Source of the DNA: Sordaria brevicollis
Taxonomy: Eukaryota; Ascomycota; Sordariomycetes; Sordariales; Sordariaceae
Direction of reading: 5' to 3'
DNA: 64,000 nt
Assembly (NCBI GenBank): GCA_033439795.1
Contig: JAUTDP010000010.1
Location: forward strand, 2,418,001-2,482,000
Under the pieces are notes generated by a model that did no database searches, was not told where the DNA came from, and saw only the letters and a list, made by a program, of their open reading frames with translations. Position 1 is the first letter of the stretch. Each line of letters begins with the position of its first letter. Made by a program: the position numbers and the translations under genes. Positions 11,790 through 23,115 of the stretch are shown here, piece after piece.

Positions 11790-12722
11790 ATGTGCTACCG
11801 CTTAACTCACCTCTTCATCTGCACCCACTACCAGACCGTCGACGTTGATTGTGGAAAAAAATGCCCCAGAGTCGGTGGAATACACCTACCACACCATTGG
11901 GACCCCCAGAACAAGGCCTGCGGTGCGCTCCGTAACTGCAGGCTCTCTTCGATTGAAAGGGTCTTGAATGGCGGTGTTATTTTTGCTACTTGGACAGTCA
12001 ACGTGGACTCTGGCCCTATTGCTGCCAAAAGTAAACCCAACAAGCGTGATGACGATTTCGAGGTCGAAGAAATCGAAGAAGAGGCATCCACGGAGGTGGT
12101 ACTGCGAACTCCAGATGATCGTCACAGAGCGGAAATAGAGTACCGTCGAGCACAAGAAGGGTTGCAAGCCAAAGTCAAGGAGATAAAGCTGCTCGAAGCC
12201 TCTCCTCCGACTTCTTCAGTTCCAGCAGACCAGTCAGCAGGAGCAACACCGATGGTGCCGTATCAGGGCCAGTACCAGCACTCTGCGGGACAGCTCATCG
12301 GCTTCGACCCTTCTCAGTATCCTTCTCATCACCATGATCTCCGGTACCAGCACCCATCTCAACTACAAGTCCAGCACTACCAGACTCAACTCTCGGGATA
12401 CGCAACTCAGTATTCGTCTCAAGTCCAGCAGCAGCATTATGCAAACCCATATCCACATCAACATACCGAGCAGTACCCCAACTTGCTTCCTGCTTCCTCA
12501 GATGGATACCACGGATCATGGGATCCAAGGGCTGAACTTTATGATAGACCAGGTGTGGCCGGCCTTCTTCCACCTCCTGAAGCGCCTGATAGAACTGATG
12601 GCAAGGGCAAGCCCGAGAAAGGAGAGAAAGGAGACCAGAATAATTTGAGAAGGGAGCACAAGGATCAAAGAGAACACGGAAGACGTGGAGGGAAAGAGAA
12701 GAAGCAGAAACGATATAAATAA
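11790..12722 (+). CDS. hypothetical Cys-rich/Gln-His-Tyr-rich protein with basic tail
   Basis: 310 residues, single exon, ATG after an A-run (AAAAAAATGTGC). Residues 1-52 carry paired Cys and His (Cys at 2, 11, 21, 25, 44 and 50, with nearby His), which could form a small metal-binding domain; I cannot name it. An acidic stretch (about 76-90) is followed by a short coiled-coil-like segment and a long region rich in Gln, His, Tyr, Pro and Ser (about 150-245), likely disordered. The last about 45 residues are a Lys/Glu/Arg/Gly-rich basic tail. Same strand and general architecture as the gene at 10447. Function unknown. Confidence 0.72.
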   Translation: MCYRLTHLFICTHYQTVDVDCGKKCPRVGGIHLPHHWDPQNKACGALRNCRLSSIERVLNGGVIFATWTVNVDSGPIAAKSKPNKRDDDFEVEEIEEEASTEVVLRTPDDRHRAEIEYRRAQEGLQAKVKEIKLLEASPPTSSVPADQSAGATPMVPYQGQYQHSAGQLIGFDPSQYPSHHHDLRYQHPSQLQVQHYQTQLSGYATQYSSQVQQQHYANPYPHQHTEQYPNLLPASSDGYHGSWDPRAELYDRPGVAGLLPPPEAPDRTDGKGKPEKGEKGDQNNLRREHKDQREHGRRGGKEKKQKRYK

Positions 12723-13694
12723 GAGGGTGAGAGTGATGAGGTGAGGGGAGTGTCGGTCGAGAAAGGAGATGATAGAAGATACTACTTGGTGATGTGTATG
12801 GTTGTAAGAGGGCTTTAGGTTGAGAGGCAAGCGGTTGGGTAGCCTGGAACAGGAGACGGGTGAGGAAAGGGTATAGGAAGATGGCAGGAATGTGTAAGTT
12901 AGTCTGCGTTGGCGTTAGCTGATGAATTTGATGAGAGTTTCCGAATGAGCCAGCAGAACAACTGAAGAGGTGACAAACATGAAAAGTGGGAAAATTCCAA
13001 CAAGCTGGTTTTAAATCCGTCTCCGACTGTCACGACAGAAAAGCGCTCCTTCCCCAAACCACCCGTTTGACATGCGCAGAGAAAGAGCAACCGCGACGTT
13101 CGGAATCTTGGTCCAATCTCAACAATGGTCGATCACGACATCACGTTTCGGGATTCCATCACCCGGAATATCCAATTCGTGAAACGAAACCCAAGATCAC
13201 CGCAGGCTGCAAACTGATCGATGGGGACGATAGGTTATGAAGAGGAAACCATCATGCCGATTGCCATCGAGTCCTCGTAATCCACGACTCCATAGCGGCG
13301 GGCAGGCAGAAGTAGTCCTAGCACTTATTGCGCAGAAAACAACGATTCTTGAAAGAGATGCTATAGTGAGCGGTTGTTCATCTGTTAATGCGGTCGGTGA
13401 TTTTGAAGTGTTTGGAGTCTGAAGATTGAAGTTGGATGGAAAGCACAAGAGACGATGTGTGCCACAATCCGTTGTCGTGCCACTGCATTTGCGTTTGTAC
13501 AAGGGTTAGGGTCCAACGTGACCGTGACGTAAGGTGACAGTGGTCCGAGTCCCTTCTGGGCTGACGGCAGGAACGAGTCTCGCCCGTTTGTGTCAGGTCA
13601 TTGCTCACGAGCTTTATTCTTTCCATCCCATTGACCGAGGCCAAAATAGCTTCGATTGATCGAATATAAAAGTTGACGATACCCTCTCATGCGT
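12723..13694. other. intergenic region before the LINE insertion
   Basis: Normal base composition up to about 13690, where the sequence changes abruptly to AT-rich. No coding-like frame. This is the left flank of the retrotransposon insertion. Confidence 0.4.
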
Positions 13695-13711
13695 TTACTT
13701 GTGGTTTTGCC
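13695..13711 (+). repeat. left target-site duplication of the LINE relic
   Basis: TTACTTGTGGTTTTGCC here matches TTACTTTGTGGTTTTGCC at 20672-20689, differing by one extra T. The last 13 bases are identical. Duplications of about this length are typical of LINE insertion in fungi. Confidence 0.8.
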
Positions 13712-13739
13712 TAAACTGCTTTGGAACCGGAAACGCCGA

Positions 13740-15350
13740 TTTCTGGTCGAAGAGCGCTCTAAAACGAAAACCGACAATAGGAATCGACTCAGGAAGGTCT
13801 TTTACGTCCCTTACAATATCCTGCAATAAATATAGCGACGACGATATATCGTTATTACCGATAGCGATTAATAGCGGTAATTATAAATTCGAAAATAGCG
13901 TTTACAACCCGCTCGTAAAATTCTTAATTTATAACGACCTTAATATAATACGCGCTACGAAAATTTCGGAAAAAATGTAAAAGGACGACGAAATTATAAA
14001 GAAATTTATCGTTAAAGCGAATAAATCTTTAGATTATAACGCTATTTCGTTCGAAGATTATAATTAAATTCGTAAATTATTTAACGAATATACGAAAATC
14101 CTCGCGAAGAAAAATAAGGTAATACGCCCCGAGGTTAATAAAGTTAATAATAATTAAATTATTATTAAGAAGGATTTCAACGATTTAAAGAAAACGATCC
14201 TATAGGAATTATAAAAGAATATTAAAGAAGCGTCGAAGATATAAACCGGAATTATAAAGGACGCTCTTCCTAAGATTAAATTTATCCTTTAATATATTAC
14301 GATTATTACCCCCCCCCTAAAGATATTCCCCGTTAATTACGATTATACCCTCTTTATCCGAAGTATTACGATCGATATTTAATATTCGAAACGGACGAAT
14401 AAAGAAATTAAAACCCAAATCGAAAAGATATTTCGCGATTTAAAGGCTAGTACCCCTAATATCGTACGAATTATTATAAAATTATTTACAATTAGAAATT
14501 ATAAAATTATATTTAATAATATTATACGCGAATAATATTAATAATATTAAATTTGGATTAAGAAAGTCTTTAGCGAAAAAACGTTTATATTTTTAAATAT
14601 TATTACGTTAATTATTAAAAGGTTCCTTTAAACGAATATCGCCGAATATATAAAGATAAAGGATATTATTTATAAAATATAATAAACGAACCCGACTACT
14701 TTTATTATTAAAATACGTTTATAAAAGAAGAGAATTAATAAAGATAAAAAATTCTTTATAATAGAAATTGCAATTATAAAAATAATTAAAGTTTTTTATA
14801 AAGGATTCTTTTTTTAAAAGGGCGGCGTATATATTTACGAATTATTTACCTCCTTAATTAATATTTAATAATATTTTACTTATTAGGGCGTAAAATATTT
14901 AAAGAAGTTTTATTATAATATTAATATTTATAAACGTTATAATAAGGATAAATATAATAAAGACCGCTTTAGAGAAGCGAATTGCCCGTTTAACGAAAAT
15001 AAATCGCTAATCTTCTATATTTTATATAAAAAATACGGGTATTACGCCTTCGAAAAGAAAGTATATCTTATTTTTAAGAAAATTATCGCGAAGGCTATTA
15101 TAAAATACGCCGAAAAGCTACGCTTATTTATATACTAGAAGGACTTTAAGAGAAATATTATATTAAAGCCGGCGGCGGTAAAGGACGATAAAGATATTAA
15201 TTTTTTTAACGCCCCCTTTACTATTTATATTATTATTATTCGTAAAAGGGAATTTAAAAGTAGAAATAAAAACTATATTTATAAATAAATTAACGGGCCT
15301 TTTATTAAACCGAAATTAATAACTAAAGGCCCGATAAACGTATTTACGAA
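13740..15350 (+). pseudogene. decayed LINE ORF1 (gag-like, zinc-knuckle) relic
   Basis: One plus-strand frame reads through as a charged, helical Lys/Glu-rich protein once TAA/TAG codons are taken as former Gln. An intact stretch covers 13699-13980. Around 14900-15080 the spacing of Tyr, Cys and His (N-C-P-F-N-E-N-K followed by Y-K-K-Y-G-Y-Y) resembles CCHC knuckles in which Cys codons have become Tyr. Boundaries are approximate. Confidence 0.6.
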
Positions 15351-15689
15351 TTTTTAGAATTTAAGTATTCGGAGCGGTACCGGTTTAATTACCGCTACTA
15401 AACCGGCTATTTAGAAGGAAAAAACTCTTATTCTTATTCTACTTATAGGGTTAAAAAATATTCCCTTATAGAATAATTAATAATTTAATTAAAAATATTC
15501 TATTAAAATATAGGGAAATTATATAAAAGAGGGAAATTACTATTCGAGTAGGAGGAAATTTATAATATCGTAGCGATTTAAAAGCCGGGTAGGAATTTAA
15601 ACGAAGATATTTATCGTTTATAAAATAATAAATATATTAGGGTAAATTATTTAAAAAAAGGGAGGGCGGTTATTTATATAAATAAAAAA

Positions 15690-18600
15690 TAAAATTTTAA
15701 AGATTTAAATTTCTATATTAAAAGAAATTAAGCCTCTATAACGTTTAAGAATTTAAAAGAGCTATTAACCGTTTATTTAATTTATTCCCCTATTAAAATA
15801 TATAGAATATTAGAATACGAATAAAGGTTTCCCCTCTTCGAATTCTTCGAAGAAAGACCTTTAATAAGATATTAAATCGTAACCGTCGGGGATTTTAATT
15901 TTTATTATCCCGATTAGGATTTAAAAAATAAAATTAACCCAAAAACCGAAAAATTCTTTATATAAGTACGACAGTAATATATATAATTCGTTACCCTTAA
16001 AAAGGAGCCGACCTATATAAATAATATAATATAAGAAGAGAAAAATAAGATAATCGATTATATATAAATAATATTAAAAGTCGAAACCGAATATTAAAGG
16101 GCGTAATAATATAAATAAACCGGTTCGGATTATTATTTTTAAAAAGTTTAAATTTACGCTAAAAGAAAAATTAGGAAAGTAGAAATAAAGGAAGGTTATA
16201 ATTAGAATTTAATAAACGCGGAAAAGGTACGAAAAGCGGCGTTATAATAGATTTTAATCCCAGCGAAAATCGATACGAAGGAAGAATTGGAATTTATATT
16301 CGATAAATTCGATAGAGAATTTATAAATATAACGAAAGAATTCGTCTTATATTAGAAGAAAAATCAAAGGAGAAAAGCGAAATAATAAACGTTAAAATAT
16401 AAAATAGCGACGAAAAATACGAAGCGGAAATAATAAAAATAATATAAAGAAAGGATATTTTTAAATTGGGTAAAATTCGTAGAAATATTAATAAAAAAAA
16501 GAAGAATTAATATAAAAATTTAATAAATAATATAACGAAAAGGCGTTAAAAAGGCGTCGAAGAATTTAAATAAATTTTAAACCTTTGAAAAATAAATTTA
16601 TACCCGAAATTATTTATTAATAGACCTATTTAAATTTTTAATTTTTAAATAATATAAAAGAATAAAAGAAATCGAAGATTATAACGGTAAAATAAATATT
16701 TTTACCGAACGTTTCTTCCCGAAGGTAAATATCTTTATAAATTATTTACCCAATTAAACCCTTTTATTAAATATTAATAATTTATTATTTATTAACGAAT
16801 TAATTACCGAAGAGGATATTTAAAAGGTTTTATTTCGGATAGCTTTGAATAAAATACCGGGCGTCGATTAATATTCGAATAAATTTTTAAAAATTTATAG
16901 GGAATTATTCCGAAAAATTATAACCGCTTTTACGGTTACGAATTTTCATTTTAAATACTTCTTATAACGGTTTAAAAATACGAAAGTAATTATTCTTAAA
17001 AAGTTAAAAAAAATTATTATATAATAAAAGCTAACCGGCGTATAAAAGTTAATTTTATTATTAAATAACGTTAAGAAAATCTTCGAAGCGTTTATTATTA
17101 AAAGATTTACCCAAATTGTAAAAAAATTTAACCTTTTATTAGAGGGCTAAATAAGTAATTAAGTAGGCCGTTCGACCGAATTTACTATCCGTATCGTTAC
17201 GGATATTATATATATAATTTAGAAATTCAGAGCCGTTACGTTATTAATACTCCTTAATTTTAAAGGCGTATTTAATAAAATTAATTATAAGTAATTATTA
17301 TATACCTTATAAGAAATATAACTCCTATAATAGATTTTTAAGTAAATAGTAAATTTTATTAATAAATAAAGAAGTTCCTTCTTTTTTAATAACGAAATAT
17401 CCGCTCCCTACGTTATAAAAGCCGGAATACCTTAAAGCTCTCCCCTCTTTTTAATCCTTTTTATCCTTTTTATTATTTTATTATACTGTAAATTAATTAC
17501 GGTTAAAAATATAATTATAATCGGCTTCGCCAACGATATTAATATCGTCGCCGTAGCGAAGATTACCGAAAAAAATTATAGGATACTTTAAACGGTATAA
17601 GAAATTTATTTTAAATAAGTAAGGGAAAGAAATATAAAATTCGAAGCGAATAAAACGAAATTAATATATTTTATATAGACGAAAATATTAAGAACGGAAA
17701 TTCTTTAATTCGGGGATATTATATTTCGATTAATAGAATTAATAAAATTCTTAGGCGTTTAATTAAATTGCAAATTTAATTATTAAATTTACGCGGAAAT
17801 TATTAAAAAGAAAATAAAAATTTAAATGAATATATTAACCTAATTAATTATAAAAATTTAGGGTTATTCCTTCGTTCGTACGAAAGAGATTTATATTAAA
17901 TATATTTAAAGCGCGATTATATATAAAGCTTTAATTTTTTATTAATTAATAAAAATATATAATAAACCCTAAAGGATAATAATCGGATTGGCTAAATATT
18001 AAATTAAATATTTAAAAGTTATTACTAGGGCGTATAAAGTTACGCCGGTATAGAACCTTAAAATAGAAATTTTTTACCCGCTATTCGATTTTTATTTTAA
18101 TAAATGGGTAAGGGCTTTCGAAAAGAAATTCGCCTATATAAATTAGGTTAAATTCGTCCGAAGAATAATAGCCTAAATAATTAATTATATTTAAATAAAA
18201 CGAGTAAAAAGTCGACTATTTATTAATAAACCGGAAAATAATACCGCTAAAATTAAATAAGCGGAAAAATAAATATTAATAAAGAATTTTATAATAATTA
18301 TAGTAAAATTACCCCTAGTAATGGGTATATTCGTTTAATTATTATAACCGTTAGAATTTTTAACCCTCGATCGAAAGGTATAATTAGAGGACGTTATAAA
18401 AAGAAAATAAATATTATATTATAATTATTAATTAATAATAGTAATAATTAAATTAAATCGGCGGTATAAATTTATAATTATTAATTTCGACCCGAAATTT
18501 AATAATATTATAATAAAATAGTATATAATCGGTTAAAAAAAAAAGAAGCGGAAAAGAATCCAACTTTCGGAGGATAATAAAAATTATTATTTATTAACGA

Positions 18601-18950
18601 AAGCGAAGAGTTCTTTCTTCATTTAAATAAGAACGGAAGTAATTAGCTTTAAAGCCTTCCTTTTTTAAAGGAGAATCCCCGATATTAATACCCCTATTTA
18701 TTTATATAGATTAAAATAAAAAACGTTTTATTATATTATATTCGAATATCTCTAGATAGTAAATACGTAATTCGTAATAACCGATTAATTATAAACGTAA
18801 AAATAATTCTAAATTTATTTAAACGATAAAATTAAAGCCAAAAGAATTTTATTATAAATATTTCGGTTAGGACGATTAAATAAATACCGTTTAATAATCG
18901 AATTAAAAGAGGAGTAGCGAAATAAATTCGTTCGCTATTTTTAATTTTCT
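15690..18950 (+). pseudogene. decayed LINE ORF2 (APE endonuclease + reverse transcriptase) relic
   Basis: A single plus-strand frame shows the endonuclease segment (Y-S-P followed by R-F-P-L-F-E-F and then T-V-G-D-F-N-F-Y-Y-P-D at about 15879-15912) and, 1638 bases on in the same frame, the RT catalytic box G-F-A-N-D-I-N-I-V-A followed by E-A-N-K-T-K-L-I, typical of non-LTR reverse transcriptases. The first catalytic Asp has become Asn, a G-to-A change expected from RIP on the opposite strand. In-frame stops are TAA/TAG. Ends are approximate. Confidence 0.8.
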
Positions 18951-20671
18951 TTTCTTCCTTTTCTTTTACTTTTATTTATTAATATATTAAAATAAAGATA
19001 GGGGAAGATTTTTATTTAATTAAGAATTTATTAGGCCGCGGAAGTAATAATTTATTTAATTATTATTTCTTTTTACGATTAATTAAAACCTTTAATATTT
19101 TATTATTATTAGCGAATAAATAGTTCTATTCGTCGAATTAATAAATATATTAGCGTATAATATTAATTACGAATTAACGCTAAATGAATTAATTATTATT
19201 AATAGGAATAAGACCGGTAAAACGAATAGCTAGCGAATTAATTTCTATCGGAGAGCTATTATAGGAAGGTATACGAATACTATTATTATTCGGGGGAATT
19301 CTACCGCTACCATTATAAAATAAATTACTATTATTATTACGGGGCAAACTATTATTATTATTATAAGGGATATTATTTAAAAGAATATAACTACCGATTA
19401 AATTATTTTTATTAAAAAGGAGGAATTTACAATAACCTTTTTAAAAATAATCGTTAACTAATTACTTTTTATAGTAAATAAATTACTTAAAGGTATTAAT
19501 AAAGCCGTCGTTAGCGAAGCGAAGGCGAATTATATTAATAAATTCTTTAATAATAATACGGAGGCGGATAAAATAATCGCGGAATTCGCTACTAATTAGG
19601 TCTTTATTAACGACTTTCTCTTAAAAAGTATTACAGAAATTATAAAAACCGTAAAGTATATCGACTATATAATATAAAACCGTTAAAATATATTAAATAG
19701 CCTAATTAAATTTATTTAAAAACGAATTAAAATAAAAAACGTTAACGATATAGAAAATAATAATTTATTCGGGTAATTAGGGATATAATAAATCGATTTA
19801 GTAACGGCCTTTATATAAATATTATAACCCAGGATAATTAGGAAGGAGAAAAGGACTTTAATTAATTAAAGGGTATAAACGAAATATAAAAGAATATAAA
19901 TACGGCTTTAAAGAAATTAATATAAAGATAAAACGTAACGGAAGGAGGATTTACCCTTTCTCTAATATATAAAAGAATTTATTATTAATAAAACGTTTAA
20001 TAATATATTCGAAATTAATTTTAATATCGGTATTAATTATATTAAATATAAAGGTCGGTAAAAGAGGGCGAAAGGGAGACGAATTTTCGCCCTTATCTTC
20101 GTTAGAAATTTTTATTATTTTATAGAACGTTTTAACGTATTTTTAATAAAGAGTAACTATTTCGAATTAATTATTATTATTAAAGGAAGAAAAAACTTAA
20201 AAAGGCCCGGGGGATAAAGGGGTTTTTATATTTAAAGGAGGGAAATCTTTATATTAATATAAATTATAGTAAAAACGTAATTATAATAAAAGGAGGAAGA
20301 GGATAAAAAGAATAAAAGAAAATTTAATAATTAAGAAATTTAATAGCGGTTAAAAGGGTAAATAGGTAGAAAAATAGAAAGCGGAAGGTAATAGCAAATA
20401 GGGGATAGAACGGCGGATTAGGAAGGTAAAGCGGTCTAATATTCTAACGTAACGGTAAATGGAAGGGATAAGACGGATATTAATCGCGTTGGCGGTAAGT
20501 ATATACTACGATCGTAAAATACCGAAGAAGCGGCGCGGATAGGTCCACGCCGAGAAATATAGCCGGGGTTTTTATCCGGGGCGCTTAACGCCTACGGTTT
20601 CATCCTACGGGGAATCGGAGATAGACCCCATGCTATATTGGCGCTATAGATTTAGCTAAGGAATAAGAATC

Positions 20672-20689
20672 TTACTTTGTGGTTTTGCC
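20672..20689 (+). repeat. right target-site duplication of the LINE relic
   Basis: TTACTTTGTGGTTTTGCC, the partner of the repeat at 13695-13711. It sits exactly where base composition returns to normal. Confidence 0.8.
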
Positions 20690-20930
20690 ATCGTCCTTCG
20701 ACAACACAACTCGCAAGAGTATCAAAACAATCACTAGCGCAACCGGAACAACATAGTGGAGCCTCACCACAAAGGTTCCATGTGAATCACATCACGACAT
20801 CACAGAGCTTACAACTTTTTCACCTTACTTTCACACACCTCAAATCTCTAAGGTTAGTCCTCATTGGGATCTCACGAAGGCGAGGCATCATTGCTAACCT
20901 GTTATTCAGTCCAACTTTTAACACCTCAAA

Positions 20931-21927
20931 ATGGCCGACACCTTCGTCTCCGACTTCCAAGTCCGCTCCCTCGCGGGCGAACCCCCCGCCTCCGTCTCCG
21001 TCCGCAACCTGCAGACCTCCCTCTACGCCGCCTCCGACGCCTGGGGCCGCAAATGCGTCTCCTTCCCCCAGCCATGCCTCATCTCCGCCGAAGTGCACTT
21101 CAAACACCCCTTCGGCACCGCCGCCTCCAACGACCAGCTCGGGGCCGACACGGTGCACTACGGCAACCTCAGCAAAGCCATCTTGCAGCGAATGAAGCGG
21201 TTTACCGTTCCTCGCGAATCTTCTCCCCCTTCCCAGTCTCAGGATCAGGAAAGTAGCTTCACGCTAGCCTACGTCCTGCACGACCTCTGGGTCGGCCTAA
21301 CAGGGTGGGCGCATTTCGGATCCGTCAAGGAGGAAGAAAAGCCGTTTTTGGATGTGGGCGCGATCAGGTTTCTGTCGCTTACCATTACCCTGCCCAAGGC
21401 TTCGTTGCTGGGCGAGGGCGTGAGCATGACGTGCAGCCAGTTTTTCAAGAACGGACCGGGCGAGAAGATGCGGGAGAATCTGATTAGTGCGAGCTTGAAG
21501 CTGCATGGCCTACGGGTGCCGACGTTGGTGGGCGTGAACCCGCATGAAAGAACGGCGAAGCAGTTTGTTACGACGACGGTCAATGTGGAGAGGTATTTCC
21601 GGATGGATGATTATTATCCGGAGTTGGAGGGGAGGGTTGTTAAGGTGTGTTTTTTTGTCCCTATCTATCTATCTAATTTTTAGGGAGTATGGATGAGGCT
21701 AACGACGACGATAGGCCCTGGAGGAATCCTCCTTCGAAACGCTCGAAGCCCTCGGCGCTCATCTCGCCGAGAAAATCCTCGAGCCTGACCACATGAAGGA
21801 CCACACCAAATGGCAGGTTCACATCCGGATGGAGAAGCCCACCGCTGTTCCTCTGGCCGACTGTCCTATTGTTGAGGTACGCGCCGGTTACGGCTTCCCC
21901 GCGCCTGGTAGGCCCAACGCGAGCTAG
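20931..21927 (+). CDS. dihydroneopterin aldolase (FolB) family protein
   Basis: Two exons, 20931-21644 and 21715-21927, with a 70-nt intron (donor GTGTGT, branch GCTAAC, acceptor ATAG), giving 308 residues. The first half has the leading FolB-like pattern (F-Q-V-R-S-L ... V-S-V-R-N-L-Q-T-S). The second exon holds the diagnostic V-H-I-R-M-E-K-P-T-A-V-P-L-A-D-C-P near the C-terminus. FolB enzymes cleave 7,8-dihydroneopterin in folate synthesis; fungi usually carry two such domains at the start of the trifunctional Fol1 protein. This copy is free-standing, with no pyrophosphokinase or dihydropteroate synthase domain, so catalysis is not assured. GTACGC just before the last 20 codons could be another donor, so the C-terminus is less certain. 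It starts only 240 bases after the LINE insertion. Confidence 0.85.
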
Positions 21928-22061
21928 ATGCAGATGCTTGGTCCTTTCCGATGGTAGCGGGAACGTCTTTTCTGGCGGTGTTATTTCAAATTCCTGTCTG
22001 CTTCTTCTAAACTTTTCCTTGGTTGGTCGTTAAAAAATGGTGGTCGGGTTTTTTCGGGTAT

Positions 22062-23115
22062 TCATTGTTTTTCCGTCTTCGTCTGTATGATACCAAGAGG
22101 GACATCCCCGTTCGTAATCTCCCTCACAAACTCTGGGTCTGGGTCAAATAGCATGACGTGGAAGTGTTCCACGGCTTTAACCGATTTGATGTGCGCCCAG
22201 TTCTTGAACCAGATGATCTGTTTTGTCGTTAGTCTTCTTATCCTCACCCACTTTCCTGTTCACGATCTGGGGAAAACTCACATGTTCCTCCTTGACTCTC
22301 TTCCCAAACGTCCTCTTGACATACTCATCGATCTCTTTTCGGGCTTCATCCGTCAGATCTCCTGTAGCCGGATCATCTTCCAACTCAAACCTCGTCCACA
22401 CAACCAAATGCACAATCCTCTCATCAATCCCATAAGGCCAGTCATTCCACAAAATCTTCACATCCCCCCGCTCTTCACAACCCGGTTCGAACCTCTTCCC
22501 CGTTTTCGACCCTTTCTCCTTCGTTTCCCTTATCTTTCCTTCCCCCTCCTCCTTCTCTTTCCCCTCCTGCTCGCTTTTCTCCATCTCTTCCACTCCATCC
22601 TTCCCTTTCATTCCCTTCCCCATCTCCATCTCCGTGCCCTTCCCACCCTTCCCACCCTTGTTCCCCTTGTCCCCCTCCACCTCATCCTCCAAATCCCACT
22701 TCAACCTCTTCTCCAAAATAAACCTCTTCACACTCCCCCACTCCTCCTTTACCCCCCAACAAAATTCCAAATACCGCCACATCCCCCCCGGCGTCCTTTG
22801 GAAATCCGCCAACCTATTTTCTTTGACCCTCTTGACGACTTGGGGCCAGGTGTCGAGTTTGTAAGAAGCGTTGGGGGTGGAGATGGTAGCGAGGTCCTTT
22901 GGTGGGAGGTTGACTAAAAAGGGGGGACATTGATGGTAGAAGGGGGAGGAGGAGTGGGAGGGGTGGAGGGGGTGGTAGGGTGAGGAGGGTGGGGCGTTGA
23001 TTTGCCAGTATCGCTCGGGAGGTTGGAATGTTGGATTTGAACAAGATTGATTTGAGGATGAATCTTGATGATTTGGGTTGATATCGGAAAGTGGTTGGGG
23101 GGTTATGCTGCCCAT
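22062..23115 (-). CDS. DUF3605 / N-acetylglucosamine-induced protein 1-like protein
   Basis: Two exons on the minus strand, 23115-22282 and 22217-22062, with a 64-nt intron (donor GTGAGT, branch GACTAAC, acceptor ACAG), giving 329 residues. The conserved parts are C-P-P-F-L-V-N-L-P ... T-W-P-Q-V-V, the W-R-Y-L-E-F-C-W-G motif, I-L-W-N-D-W-P-Y-G-I-D, and in exon 2 W-F-K-N-W-A-H-I-K-S-V followed by E-H-F-H-V-M-L. These match the family typified by yeast GlcNAc-induced protein GIG1, whose biochemical role is unknown. A Lys/Glu/Gly-rich insertion (about 150-205) is species-specific low complexity. It converges with the FolB-family gene 134 bases away. Confidence 0.85.

Larger units (their letters stand above)
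13712..20671 (+). mobile_element. RIP-degraded LINE-type retrotransposon (Tad-like)
   Basis: A block of almost 7 kb, strongly AT-rich, flanked by near-identical 17-18-bp direct repeats and inserted between normal-composition flanks. On the plus strand it carries in order a decayed gag-like ORF1 with relics of CCHC knuckles (about 14900-15080), an APE-type endonuclease relic (V-G-D-F-N at 15885-15899, then Y-Y-P-D) and a reverse-transcriptase relic (G-F-A-N-D-I at 17523-17540, where the family has F-A-D-D). Endonuclease and RT lie in one frame, as expected if decay was by substitution only. Size, order and duplication length fit Tad1, the known Neurospora LINE. The least mutated parts are the outer ends (about 13715-13800 and 20480-20670). 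Stops in the frames are overwhelmingly TAA/TAG at former CAA/CAG codons, the RIP pattern. Confidence 0.85.

Noticed and set aside
22087..22917. 276-residue Pro/Leu-rich plus-strand open frame
   Set aside because: Antisense to the DUF3605 gene, whose intron and conserved motifs are clear on the minus strand.
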